Positions 55,562-64,000 of a stretch of DNA of 64,000 bases are shown one piece after another (the stretch's first letter is position 1; each line of letters starts with the position of its first letter). The DNA is from JBIQJD01 sp044507695 (GTDB lineage: Bacteria > Bacteroidota > Ignavibacteria > Ignavibacteriales > Ignavibacteriaceae), in contig JBIQJD010000011.1 of NCBI GenBank assembly GCA_044507695.1, positions 1 through 64,000 of the forward strand, given 5' to 3'. The position numbers and the translations under genes are program-made. The notes under the pieces are model-generated. The model worked only from the letters and a program-made list of their open reading frames with translations. It was not told the DNA's origin and ran no database searches.

Positions 55562-56032
55562 ATGAGACGAAAAGATAATTTAAATCTTTTGGGATTTTTC
55601 TTTACATCATTTTTAACCGGGCTGCTGATGCTGGGTTTGTATTCCTGCTCATCAACAGAATCATCAGCTAAGACAGAAACTTTCCGGATTGATTACTATT
55701 CAACAGGTGGATTTACGAATGTTACTCAAGGCATTACTATTTATTCATCTGGCTTTGCAGAAAACTGGGAAGAAAGATATCCTTCCGGCAAAAATATTAT
55801 TAACACTTTTGAGCTGGATGCAAAAATTTTGGAGAAAATCGATTCAATATTACAAAACCAGGAATGGTTTAAGTATAAAAATAATTTTACCGGCAATCTT
55901 ACATCATATCTTCAAATCAAAAAAAATAATAACACAAATAAAATTTCGTTTAATTCAATTGATCTGCCGGCTGATATGCCGCAAGTATTGAAAGAATTAT
56001 TTAAAATGATCAAATCAATTCAATTTAAATAA
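55562..56032 (+). CDS. putative lipoprotein, unknown
   Basis: The 156-residue protein has a long N-terminal hydrophobic segment (GFFFTSFLTGLLMLGLYSC) ending in a lipobox-like LYSC, so lipid anchoring is likely. The mature part is small, mixed alpha/beta, with YYSTGGFTNVTQGITIYSSG and a lysine-rich C-terminus. I do not recognise a family. It lies 18 bases before another unknown small gene. No ribosome site of note. Confidence 0.65.
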   Translation: MRRKDNLNLLGFFFTSFLTGLLMLGLYSCSSTESSAKTETFRIDYYSTGGFTNVTQGITIYSSGFAENWEERYPSGKNIINTFELDAKILEKIDSILQNQEWFKYKNNFTGNLTSYLQIKKNNNTNKISFNSIDLPADMPQVLKELFKMIKSIQFK

Positions 56033-56050
56033 TTAACGGAAGGTGAAAAT

Positions 56051-56407
56051 ATGCAACTGAAAAAGCTTCTTGCTGTATCAGGAATTTTTCCGATTTCCGT
56101 TACAGTTCTGCAACCGCAGTTTAAGAGGATTAACAAAAAGCTAATTCAGGCGCTTGGAACCGTTTATAACTTTACTCCTGCTGAAAAGTTAAATACTATC
56201 GAAAAGAAATTAGAATCAATTCTTCAGAAGAAAGGAATAACACATGCACGTAAATCTTTTAGCGGAGGAGATTTATTTTCATTAATTAAAAAGAATAAAT
56301 TTTCTCCTGATGAATTTTCTGATATAAAAATTATAAAGTGGAATAAAGATTTTAAAACGCCGGCAATCTATTCATTTCAATTCAGTCTTAAAAATGTTTT
56401 TGTTTAA
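56051..56407 (+). CDS. small unknown protein
   Basis: The 118-residue protein is basic, with a weak hydrophobic beginning (LLAVSGIFPISVTVL), a helical central part (TIEKKLESILQKKG) and no recognised motif. GGAAGG upstream of the ATG is a good ribosome site, and it sits between the lipoprotein and the M28 peptidase on the same strand with short gaps (18 and 22 bases), so it is probably expressed with them. The coding call rests on ribosome site and context. Confidence 0.6.
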   Translation: MQLKKLLAVSGIFPISVTVLQPQFKRINKKLIQALGTVYNFTPAEKLNTIEKKLESILQKKGITHARKSFSGGDLFSLIKKNKFSPDEFSDIKIIKWNKDFKTPAIYSFQFSLKNVFV

Positions 56408-56429
56408 TTAAATAAGGATCTACTTCAGT

Positions 56430-57650
56430 ATGCGCATATCAATATTGAAATTACTGCTCTTACTCTTAATTTCAATTAACATTGCATTTTCACAAAATTA
56501 TAATTCAACAGTTGATGAATTAATCGAATCAGTTAATCTTGATTCTATTTTGTCTCATGTAAGAATTTTATCCGGTGAGGATTCCGTTATAATTGAAGGA
56601 GAAAAAAAATTAATTACAAACCGCACTAATCTTTCAGATAGAATATTGGCAGGAAAATTTATCCAGTCAAAATTAGATTCATATGGAATAGAAACATTCA
56701 TTCAGTCATTTTCTTTTGATACAACTTTTGGAAATAATGTAATTGGTAAGCAAATAGGAATTCTTTCAGATTCAACAATAATAATTTGTGCACATTATGA
56801 TGCTGTAGAAGAAAGCCCGGGAGCTGATGATAATTCATCAGGCACTGCAGCGGTGCTTGAAACAGCAAGGCTCCTATCAAAATATCCTGTTAAATATAAT
56901 GTGCTTTATATCCTTTGGGATCTTGAAGAGATCGGATTGATTGGAAGCACTTACTTTTGTTTTTCAGACAGCGCACTAAATGGAATAAAATATGTATTAA
57001 ATGTTGAGATGCTCGGTTATGATCATAATTTTGATTATGCAGTTGATGTTCATGTTCAGCCGGTTGCAAATTCAGTAGAGATGGCTGAATTGTTTAAAAG
57101 TTTTTCTGAGCTATATAATTTGAAACCGGATATTGAAATTGTAAATCCCGGAACGGATAGAAGTGACCATGCGGTATTTTGGGAAAAGAACATCAGCGCC
57201 CTCGCGTTCTCACAGGACTTTATGCCCGATGAATCAAACTTTACTCCATATTACCATACTCCGGATGATAAGATAGAATATTTCAATCAGGATTTTTTTA
57301 AAGAGAATGTAAAAGCTGCAGTTGCATTCATGGCTGGTTTATCTATTGATGAAAATACTTCTGCTGCTGAAGATAATTATGTTGTTAAAGATTTTGTGCT
57401 GCATCAAAATTATCCCAATCCATTTAATCCGGCAACAAAAATTAAATTCAGTTTACCTGCGCAAGAATTTGTAACAATAAAAATTTATAATGTGCTCGGC
57501 AGTGAAGTAAAAACTCTGCTTAACAGTTACAAGGCAGCAGGTTCTCATTCAATAGTATTTGATGCAGAGAATCTTCCCAGCGGAATATATTTATATAAAA
57601 TTAATGCGGGAAGATTTTCTGAAATTAAGAAGATGATGGTGGTGAAATAA
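56430..57650 (+). CDS. secreted M28 zinc peptidase with T9SS tail
   Basis: M28 enzymes are two-zinc aminopeptidases. The 406-residue protein has a signal peptide (ending NIAFSQ), the catalytic block CAHYDAVEESPGADDNSSG with His122, Asp124 and the bridging Asp near 133-134, WDLEEIGLIGS with the Glu pair, and a late YYHTPDD histidine. A T9SS tail (NYPNPFNPATKIKFS through MMVVK) ends it. It would act outside the cell on peptides, possibly from the same polymer the neighbouring glycosidases attack. Confidence 0.92.
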   Translation: MRISILKLLLLLLISINIAFSQNYNSTVDELIESVNLDSILSHVRILSGEDSVIIEGEKKLITNRTNLSDRILAGKFIQSKLDSYGIETFIQSFSFDTTFGNNVIGKQIGILSDSTIIICAHYDAVEESPGADDNSSGTAAVLETARLLSKYPVKYNVLYILWDLEEIGLIGSTYFCFSDSALNGIKYVLNVEMLGYDHNFDYAVDVHVQPVANSVEMAELFKSFSELYNLKPDIEIVNPGTDRSDHAVFWEKNISALAFSQDFMPDESNFTPYYHTPDDKIEYFNQDFFKENVKAAVAFMAGLSIDENTSAAEDNYVVKDFVLHQNYPNPFNPATKIKFSLPAQEFVTIKIYNVLGSEVKTLLNSYKAAGSHSIVFDAENLPSGIYLYKINAGRFSEIKKMMVVK

Positions 57651-57671
57651 TTTTTACGAATAGAAAATAGA

Positions 57672-59282
57672 TTATCTCAGCAGTTCCATCTTTTTAACAA
57701 TATATTTTGAAGGAGTTCTTAAAACGTAAAAGTAAACTCCGCTTGCTGTTTCCGGATTAAATTTTATTGAATGTTTGCCGGCAGATTTTTCTTCATTTAT
57801 TAATGTTGAAATTTTATTTCCCAGGATATTAAAAACTTCAAGTGAAACAAATTCTTTTACGGGAAGATTAAATTCAATCGTTGTTGATGGATTGAAAGGA
57901 TTCGGGTAATTGCTTAATGAATAATCTTCCGGCAATTGATTTATCTCTTCAACAGCAGTTGCATTGCCGGTTGAAAATTTGTAAACCGGAGACCAATCGC
58001 TAAAACCCGCAGAATTTGATGAACGCACACGCCAGTAATATATTTTGTTTAGTTCAAATCCATTCCTTATAAAAAATGCCGGTCCAATATCTGTTCTGTT
58101 CAGAGCGATAACGGAAAAATCATCCTTTGTTGATAATTGAAAATTGTATGAAACTGCTGAATCAACCGGCTGCCATTCAAACCTGATACTTTGTGAATCA
58201 ATTATACTATCATCTGCAGGAAAAATTAATTGTGGAACCGAAGGAGCTTCTGCAGGCGGATTCAAAAGATAATCACCAAGTGATTTAAGCAGCGGTGTTT
58301 TTCCTGCACTGTAATCACGGCCTATTTTCCAGATTATTGTTCCCTTTAAATTATTTTTTATGATATACGCGCTCTTCAATTTAACAGATATAGTATCGTC
58401 ATAAGTTATCAATTGAGTATGAGCGGGATTTTGTAAATATGGAACCTTGCAATTATCATCCCAAAGATATTCCCATCCCTGGTTTATCTTTTCATTTGCT
58501 GCAACATAAGAAACAGATGAACCGCCTGAGTTTGATTTGTACAATCCCTGTGAGTTTAATAAATATCCGCCAAATGGTATTCCGATACAAAGCTGTTCTG
58601 CAGGAACACCTCTGCCGAGATAATACTTAACAGCTTTATCTACAGAAAGATTTTGTGAACCGTATGAGTATAAGGCAGATTGATGCCCGGAAATGGATTC
58701 CCATGATCCGTAAAAATCATAAGTCATAATTCCGAACCAATCAAAATTATTTTTTAAGCTGTTCAAATCATACGCATTATTCCAATCCTGTGATGGAATT
58801 GCAGCGGTGAGTAAGGGAATTTCTGCAGCAAGCAATGCTGTTCTTAATTCCGAAACAAGTGCAGCAAAATTTGCTCTGTCTGCTGCGCCGGGATATTCCC
58901 AATCCAGATCAACGCCATCGTAGCCGTGTGTTTTACAGAAGTTTACCATATTGTTAATAAACTTTTCTCTTGCAACCGGATTTGCAGCCATCGGAGAAAA
59001 TCCTGCTGATTGACCAAAGCCGCCTACTGCAGCGAGAACTTTTACATTGTATTTATGAGCTTCGCTTATCAACTGCGGATAAAGGAACCATGAATCAATG
59101 TGTAAACTGCCGTCAGCGTTTGGTATTACAAATGCGTGTGCAATATGCGTTAAACTTGAATAATCAATTGCATTATACGGATATGAAGCGTAATTGCCGT
59201 TAATATATCCAACTACTACTTTTTGCGGAAAATTTTGGTATGCAATAATTAAAGTAAAAACAAGTATAAATATAAATTTCAT
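57672..59282 (-). CDS. secreted GH18 chitinase-type hydrolase with fibronectin domain and T9SS tail
   Basis: GH18 enzymes cut beta-1,4-GlcNAc polymers by a retaining mechanism. The 536-residue protein has a signal peptide (1-18), a barrel with the signature DGVDLDWEYPG (Asp122, Asp125, Asp127, catalytic Glu129), FGIMTYDFYGSW and a short catalytic domain (about 20-335), then a fibronectin-like domain (about 345-440) and a T9SS tail (NYPNPFNPSTTIEFN through MELLR). It converges with the M28 gene. Small GH18 members can also be non-catalytic, but the acid residue is intact here. Confidence 0.92.
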   Translation of the reverse strand: MKFIFILVFTLIIAYQNFPQKVVVGYINGNYASYPYNAIDYSSLTHIAHAFVIPNADGSLHIDSWFLYPQLISEAHKYNVKVLAAVGGFGQSAGFSPMAANPVAREKFINNMVNFCKTHGYDGVDLDWEYPGAADRANFAALVSELRTALLAAEIPLLTAAIPSQDWNNAYDLNSLKNNFDWFGIMTYDFYGSWESISGHQSALYSYGSQNLSVDKAVKYYLGRGVPAEQLCIGIPFGGYLLNSQGLYKSNSGGSSVSYVAANEKINQGWEYLWDDNCKVPYLQNPAHTQLITYDDTISVKLKSAYIIKNNLKGTIIWKIGRDYSAGKTPLLKSLGDYLLNPPAEAPSVPQLIFPADDSIIDSQSIRFEWQPVDSAVSYNFQLSTKDDFSVIALNRTDIGPAFFIRNGFELNKIYYWRVRSSNSAGFSDWSPVYKFSTGNATAVEEINQLPEDYSLSNYPNPFNPSTTIEFNLPVKEFVSLEVFNILGNKISTLINEEKSAGKHSIKFNPETASGVYFYVLRTPSKYIVKKMELLR

Positions 59283-59412
59283 TATTATTCCTTAAATCAT
59301 AACTTAACTTAAATGCAAGATATAATGGGGGGTTCTGGCGTTCAATAAAAAATTTAGTTAAAAATTTTTGTTGCTTTTTAAATTTTGATTGAAGGGAAAT
59401 TAAAGCTTATTT

Positions 59413-59467
59413 AAAAAAAAGATTGGCTGAATTGTATAAAAATTAATTTATACTTCTTCAACCAATC
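59413..59467 (-). terminator. hairpin terminator downstream of the discoidin/toroid gene
   Basis: On the minus strand GATTGG (59467-59462) pairs with CCAATC (59426-59421), with further complementarity inside (TGAA/TTCA, TATAAA/TTTATA), and is followed by T8 (59420-59413). It lies about 150 bases past the stop of the gene ending at 59614. The remaining 59283-59613 gap holds another inverted repeat and no gene. Confidence 0.8.
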
Positions 59468-59500
59468 TCAAAATTTTAATAATTAAATTAATAAGTATTA

Positions 59501-59537
59501 AAATTAGGTTAACATTATTTAGATGTTAACCTGATTT
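59501..59537. repeat. inverted repeat in the gap between two minus-strand hydrolase genes
   Basis: AGGTTAACAT (59506-59515) and ATGTTAACCT (59523-59532) are exact reverse complements with a 7-base loop; the arms extend four more pairs after one mismatch. It could be a second termination or mRNA-protecting hairpin for the 59614 gene, or an operator. The core contains the palindrome GTTAAC. Confidence 0.65.
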
Positions 59538-59613
59538 CAAAAATATAAAATCAAAGATAAGAAGCAACGCCGCAAGACATACTAAAGCGGAAGTGTAGCA
59601 CTGCGCACAGAAA

Positions 59614-62600
59614 TTAGTACTTCAGAATAATTTCTGCAGGAAATTCATTTACAATAATTTCTTTTTCATTTAAATGTTTGGATTTGCTTCCATTAATCAG
59701 AACTTCATTTGGTTTTTTTCCTGTAAAATTTTCAAGAATTAATTTTCCCGCAGGCATTTCCAGATCCCCATTAAATCTTACTAAATAATTATTTCCATCT
59801 TTTTTGATTGAATAATTTAAAACGCCATAAAATGTTGAAAGGTTTTTTATCGAAATTCCATCCGGATGATCTGCCCATTCCTTCTTTAAACCTAAGCCAA
59901 CAACAAGCGAACTATCATACTCGCGTTCAAAAACAAACATTGAACGAACAACATTTATATAATCTGAACCAATCCATGTATGCGGCATATCTCCTATAAA
60001 ACCGGGCGTATTATTGTTCCACACAACTTCAGCCCAGTGATTCCATGCATAAGGAAATTGATGATGAAAAAAATAATCGAGCAGTTCAAAAGTTTTTTCT
60101 TTCTTACCAAGATAAAGGAATGATCCCGCTGCACGAATTTCATAAGGTGTATATGCTGTCCAATCTGAATAGTTTTTTCTTTGTACGAAATTATCATAAT
60201 AAATTTCAAAAGTATTATTCAGTTCAGGCTGCGGCAGATTGCCAAGTTCATTCCCGGGAAAAATGCTTATAGTTGTTGAAGTTGCATCAAAATCGCCAAG
60301 TTCTACACAGCCGGGAATATAATTGATGTTATGATTTTTCATTGCAAGATTAATTGAATTGTATAAGTTTTTTTCAAATTCATCACGTAAAAGGATAAAT
60401 CTCTCTTTTTCTTTTGCCTCATTTAAGATGGATGCAATTGTTGCCGCATCTTTTAATCCTCTTAAAGTAAAAAAATCATCCCAGTATGAATGCATGGGTT
60501 TAGCGGAGTAACCTTCATGGCTGATTGATTCAGGCATGAGTCCATAAAAGGCGAGTGAATCTTCTTTCTTATACTGCGCTGTTTTTCTTTGCGAGGTAAG
60601 ATATTCGATATAATCAACAGTTTTTGAAATTGTTTCAAATTTATCTCTGAGGAATGAAGTGTCTTTTGAGAAATTAAAATACTGCAGAATTGCAAAAATA
60701 TATTCACCATGGCTGTCATTTTCCGGAGTAGGATCTGCTCCGCGTTTATCAACAACACACGGAATTTTTCCGTTTGGAAATTGAAACTGTGAATACCAAT
60801 CAAGGTATTCCTTTACCTCATCCTTAATTCCAAGCCGCAGCAAAGCGCCTGATGTTAATGCCCCATCCCTAATCCATGCGCGCTCATAGCTTCTTGAGCC
60901 GGGCTGAATTGCCGGGCCATCACGATTTATTAATATGTAAGCGAGATTACTTTTTAATGTGTTTATTAATTTATCTGCATCCGGCGGAAGATTAATTTCA
61001 ACCCTGTTAAGACGGTCTGTCCAGTAATTAGAAACTTCATTTAATTTTTCTTTAAAGAAATTTTCTGCATCGGAAGATTTTATATTTTCAAGTGTTTGCG
61101 GGTAATTATCATAAAATGGAATTGCGACATACACATTTTTTTCTTCCCCGGGATTTAATTTTAAATTATACACTGCAGCACCTGATCCAAATCCAAGTGA
61201 ATCATAAATTTCTTTTGTATCGGGCAATGAATTCTGATCAATGAACGTAACAATTTCACCATCTTTAAATTGTGAAGCGCCGAAATTATTGTAATTAGTA
61301 AGGAAGAATAATTTTTTCTTATCAACACTTACAAAGGAATTATCAGCGGAAATTTTATTTATCTTTGCTGCGCCTCCCTGCACATTCAAGAACTGCCACG
61401 GCGCATTAACCTGGAATGGTCTAATTGCCAGATAAAGATTAATATTTTTTTCAGTATCACTTTTATTTATAATTTTATATTGAATAAGAATAAGTGATTC
61501 ATCCTTTTCCCCGGCGGCAAATGCCTTGATATTCAAATCAATATTTTTTTCTTTCCACAGAACAGATGGAATGGGCAGGTAGCTGCTATCAAGAGATTGT
61601 TCGAGCCCAACTTCATTCCAGTTTAAAAATTTATCATCAACAAACAGGAATGGAGAAATTGAAAACGAAGCTTTATCCACTTCAATTGAACCTTCTTCAT
61701 TAATTAAACCTTCTTTCAAATCACCGCTAATGCCTATGATATTCCAGAAAGATTGAGTGCGGGAAAAGTATTTTGGAAAATATCCTTTGGGATAATGATC
61801 AGCAGCAGATTGAAAAAAATTATTTGGATGGTCTGAAAACTCAAGTGGTTTAATTTCAATTTCACTAATACCGAAACCGGTGCCGGCGCTTTCATTCAAA
61901 TTAAAATCAATAAATCTTGCTTCACCATTTTTGATGAAAATAAAATCGGTGGTTCCGCGGCCGTTATTCTTTGCAAAAACAGTATTAAAGTTTTTTCCAT
62001 CCTTTGAAATTGATATAGAAAAATCTTTTGCAAAACGGTTTTTCATCCAGTTAATAATTATTCCGCCAAATTCCTTCACGTATCCAAAATCAATTCTGAG
62101 CTGCTGATTATTTTTTTCATCTGTCTGCCATGCAGTTTCAGGATTACCATCAATCACAAATCCGGAATTATCTGATGGAGATGATGCAGTAATTTTTATT
62201 GGGATAGTTGTATCCTGTTTTGCTGCTTCTTCAAAAACAAGTTCATCTAAAAAGACAGAACCTTTTCCGCCTTCAGATGCTGCAATGATGATTTGAATTT
62301 TTGCAGGATGGATTATCTCGCCGCCGCCTTTTGGTCCCCACGCAAATTGAATATTTCTTTTTCTCACAATTTCTTTTTGCCATGTTTGCGGCAGTTCAAA
62401 ATTGCGCTGGTTAAACCACCAAACATTATCACCTGTCGAATCAATCAATTTAAATTCAAGATTGTTCTTTAATCCTTCGCCTTTTATGAAGTATGAAAAC
62501 TTATAATCATCAGGCAGTGAGATGTTCAAGTCCTTTTCAATTCCGCACCAGCCTGCACCGGTAAAATTAAAATTGAGTTTTAATGAATTGTTTGAAAATC

Positions 62601-62742
62601 CTTCTGTGTTTGAGATGCTGATTTCAGCTCCATCTGAATGAACGATTTTCCAGTCATTTATGGAATTGAAATCGCTGATGGGTGTAACCTGTGCAAATGA
62701 TAGGCTGAAAGAAAAGGCAAAAAACAAAATAAAATATTTCAT
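59614..62742 (-). CDS. large exported discoidin-domain protein with (alpha/alpha)6-toroid region
   Basis: The 1042-residue protein has a signal peptide (1-17), a carbohydrate-binding-like N-terminus (about 20-170), a discoidin (F5/8 type C)-like domain (about 175-300; AWQTDEKNNQQLRIDFGYV), a beta-rich middle, and a C-terminal helical part with YERAWIRDGALTSGALLRLG and NDSHGEYIFAILQYF, like amylo-alpha-glucosidase/GH15-type toroids. The enzyme class is unresolved. It has no T9SS tail. GAGGATG precedes the ATG. A cre-like site lies just upstream, and the divergent gene at 63042 shares that regulatory gap. Confidence 0.85.
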   Translation of the reverse strand: MKYFILFFAFSFSLSFAQVTPISDFNSINDWKIVHSDGAEISISNTEGFSNNSLKLNFNFTGAGWCGIEKDLNISLPDDYKFSYFIKGEGLKNNLEFKLIDSTGDNVWWFNQRNFELPQTWQKEIVRKRNIQFAWGPKGGGEIIHPAKIQIIIAASEGGKGSVFLDELVFEEAAKQDTTIPIKITASSPSDNSGFVIDGNPETAWQTDEKNNQQLRIDFGYVKEFGGIIINWMKNRFAKDFSISISKDGKNFNTVFAKNNGRGTTDFIFIKNGEARFIDFNLNESAGTGFGISEIEIKPLEFSDHPNNFFQSAADHYPKGYFPKYFSRTQSFWNIIGISGDLKEGLINEEGSIEVDKASFSISPFLFVDDKFLNWNEVGLEQSLDSSYLPIPSVLWKEKNIDLNIKAFAAGEKDESLILIQYKIINKSDTEKNINLYLAIRPFQVNAPWQFLNVQGGAAKINKISADNSFVSVDKKKLFFLTNYNNFGASQFKDGEIVTFIDQNSLPDTKEIYDSLGFGSGAAVYNLKLNPGEEKNVYVAIPFYDNYPQTLENIKSSDAENFFKEKLNEVSNYWTDRLNRVEINLPPDADKLINTLKSNLAYILINRDGPAIQPGSRSYERAWIRDGALTSGALLRLGIKDEVKEYLDWYSQFQFPNGKIPCVVDKRGADPTPENDSHGEYIFAILQYFNFSKDTSFLRDKFETISKTVDYIEYLTSQRKTAQYKKEDSLAFYGLMPESISHEGYSAKPMHSYWDDFFTLRGLKDAATIASILNEAKEKERFILLRDEFEKNLYNSINLAMKNHNINYIPGCVELGDFDATSTTISIFPGNELGNLPQPELNNTFEIYYDNFVQRKNYSDWTAYTPYEIRAAGSFLYLGKKEKTFELLDYFFHHQFPYAWNHWAEVVWNNNTPGFIGDMPHTWIGSDYINVVRSMFVFEREYDSSLVVGLGLKKEWADHPDGISIKNLSTFYGVLNYSIKKDGNNYLVRFNGDLEMPAGKLILENFTGKKPNEVLINGSKSKHLNEKEIIVNEFPAEIILKY

Positions 62743-62752
62743 TTCATCCTCA

Positions 62753-62768
62753 ATGTAAATGCTTTCAT
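62753..62768. promoter_or_regulatory. degenerate LacI/cre-like site near the discoidin/toroid gene start
   Basis: ATGTAAATGCTTTCAT resembles the stronger site at 62959 and the cre/LacI-type consensus, but its centre is TG instead of CG. It lies 11 bases upstream of the start codon of the minus-strand gene, overlapping its probable leader. Weak on its own; supported by the nearby better site. Confidence 0.4.
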
Positions 62769-62958
62769 TAATTGAAGATACAGAAGGGATAATTTAATTG
62801 CTACTAAAAAAGAATGATTTTATACCTATAATCTAAGATTTATTTAGAAAATAAAGCAATTTTAGGCACTTCGTAATTTGAAGCACAGTAGGATGGGAAA
62901 TAAAAACGAAATTGGTAAGAAAATTCTTGATTATAAATTTTTTAAAACTTATGTTCTA

Positions 62959-62974
62959 ATGTAAGCGTTTACAT
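62959..62974. promoter_or_regulatory. palindromic LacI/cre-like operator
   Basis: ATGTAAGCGTTTACAT is a near-perfect palindrome with the central CG typical of LacI-family operators, and it fits the Bacillus cre pattern TGNAANCGNWNNCA. It lies 68 bases before the start codon of the plus-strand gene at 63042 and about 217 bases from the divergent start at 62742, a position suited to carbohydrate-responsive control of both. No LacI regulator gene is in the window. Confidence 0.7.
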
Positions 62975-63041
62975 TTATAGCCGGGTAAATAAATTTCCTC
63001 AACAGTTAACAGAATAAATAATAACAAACAAGGAGTCAGCC

Positions 63042-64000
63042 ATGAAACATACACTTACGGCCATGTTCATTGTTCTGCTTCTCGGTTCCTTTTCTCTAAT
63101 CCATTCCCAAAATTCAGATCCTGCTTCCCTCGATGTCTATGCAGCTTCATCAACAATTACAGTTGATGGGCAGCTTAATGAAGCAGACTGGAGCAGTGCT
63201 GCGGAAAAACCGCATCTGATGTTTAAAGTTAACGGCACTCCCAGCGGCAATTATAATACACCTACTAATGCAGGATTAATCGTTAAAGGTGATTACCGTG
63301 AAATGAGTACAACATATGTTAAATTCCTGCATCAGGGGATGGATCTTTACGTCTCTCTTCAATCGGATGATCAGCAGGTTTGCAAATTTGATTGGGAAGG
63401 TGATGGTTTGTTCATGCAATTTAAGAATGCAGCCGATCAAACATGTGAATTAAAATTATATGTTATAAATAATACTACATTTGGCGCTGAAGGCGGCGGA
63501 GCTACACCTGGTGATGGCTATGCCGGAACCGGTATAGTTAACGGAACTATCTTCGATTCTACAGATACTGATAACGGATATACCGCCGAAGGCGTTTTAC
63601 ACCTTGATAAATTCGGCTGGTCTTCTTTGCCTGCAAGTATTCAGGTAAGTGTAGTAATTTTTGATCCGGATCATTACAGTGTTCCGGGTAATCCCTGGGG
63701 AGACAATGGTAATTTTGCAAAGCAGTGGTGGGGCAGTGAATGGGGTTCTGAGTTTAGAACTTTAAATTTGGTAAATACGGTTGTACCTGTTGAACTGAGT
63801 TCATTTAGTGCTGCTGCGGTTCCCGGCGGAGTAAAACTCAATTGGGTTACTGCTACAGAAAAGAATAACCGTGGTTTTGAAATTGAAAGAAGTATTGATA
63901 ACAAAACTTTTGTAAACATTGCTTTTGTTGATGGCAAAGGAACAACTACTTCACAAACTGAATACAGTTATGTTGATAAAAATTCTTTCGGCACAACATA
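63042..64000 (+). CDS. secreted CBM9-like protein, 3' end beyond the window
   Basis: An open frame starts at ATG 63042 with AAGGAG upstream and runs off the window end (about 319 codons seen). A signal peptide (MKHTLTAMFIVLLLGSFSL, cleaved near HSQ) is followed by a CBM9/DOMON-like domain (about 30-240; STITVDGQLNEADWSSAAEK, FDWEGDGLFMQFKN) and then VELSSFSAAAVPGGVKLNWV with NNRGFEIERS, a fibronectin-like segment that usually precedes a T9SS tail in this phylum. It probably binds polysaccharide at the surface. Function past the cut is unknown. Confidence 0.85.
   Translation, partial: MKHTLTAMFIVLLLGSFSLIHSQNSDPASLDVYAASSTITVDGQLNEADWSSAAEKPHLMFKVNGTPSGNYNTPTNAGLIVKGDYREMSTTYVKFLHQGMDLYVSLQSDDQQVCKFDWEGDGLFMQFKNAADQTCELKLYVINNTTFGAEGGGATPGDGYAGTGIVNGTIFDSTDTDNGYTAEGVLHLDKFGWSSLPASIQVSVVIFDPDHYSVPGNPWGDNGNFAKQWWGSEWGSEFRTLNLVNTVVPVELSSFSAAAVPGGVKLNWVTATEKNNRGFEIERSIDNKTFVNIAFVDGKGTTTSQTEYSYVDKNSFGTT

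Noticed and set aside
63674..63937. 87-codon minus-strand frame near the window end
   Set aside because: It is antisense to the partial CBM9-like gene, which has a signal peptide, a strong ribosome site and a recognisable domain.
1..64000. CRISPR arrays, tRNA or rRNA genes, insertion sequences
   Set aside because: I saw no regularly spaced repeats, cloverleaf-like genes, transposase frames or integrase genes; short structured repeats found are intergenic and not CRISPR-like.

Overview
The window looks like a chromosomal segment of an Ignavibacteria-type bacterium (Bacteroidota/Chlorobi group, close to Ignavibacteriales). The DNA is AT-rich. Many exported proteins end in a Bacteroidota type IX secretion (T9SS) sorting tail with the PNPFNPxT signature typical of Ignavibacteria. 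PorV-like outer-membrane proteins and very large TonB-dependent receptors with an N-terminal carboxypeptidase-regulatory-like domain occur together. The assignment rests on protein style only; there is no rRNA in the window and I found no tRNA or CRISPR array.

Layout. 1-5.0 kb: a lipoprotein, then a heme block (hemH, hemG/Y, hemB) with structured repeats between the genes, then a YjbR/MmcQ protein. 5.1-8.4 kb: an exported acetolactate decarboxylase, an exported M61 peptidase and a small membrane protein. 8.4-11.0 kb: a translationally coupled pair, an N6-adenine DNA methyltransferase and a small protein that may be its nuclease. 11.1-14.5 kb: Ku plus LigD (non-homologous end joining). 14.9-22.8 kb: a three-gene module of TonB receptor, giant T9SS-type protein and PorV-like protein. 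22.9-25.4 kb: an NAD(P)-binding dehydrogenase and PBP4. 25.7-34.1 kb: rpoD, a probable replication origin, then dnaN, recF, a DciA-like gene, gyrB and gyrA, with no dnaA. 34.2-37.9 kb: assorted genes, including an overlapping VTC-domain/DUF4956 pair. 37.9-44.9 kb (minus strand): an amino-sugar or glycan salvage operon with a secreted GHL10 hydrolase, a NagX/HGSNAT-like membrane acyltransferase, an MFS transporter, two ROK proteins (one without its catalytic residues) and a SIS protein. 45.2-64 kb: a second receptor/giant protein/PorV module followed by secreted polysaccharide- and protein-degrading enzymes (GH9, GH18, M28), a beta-propeller protein, a large discoidin/toroid protein, and a divergent gene cut by the window end, with a LacI/cre-like operator in the divergent gap.

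How it fits together. The right half reads as a saprophytic outer-surface programme: T9SS-secreted hydrolases attack glycans (cellulose-like, chitin-like, possibly peptidoglycan), large receptors bind or import products, and the cytoplasmic MFS/ROK/SIS set processes amino sugars. The centre is the replication-initiation and topology core. The most notable items are the duplicated receptor/giant protein/PorV module, the degenerate ROK paralogue, the dnaA-less origin block, the compact restriction-modification candidate and the palindromic operator at 62.96 kb.
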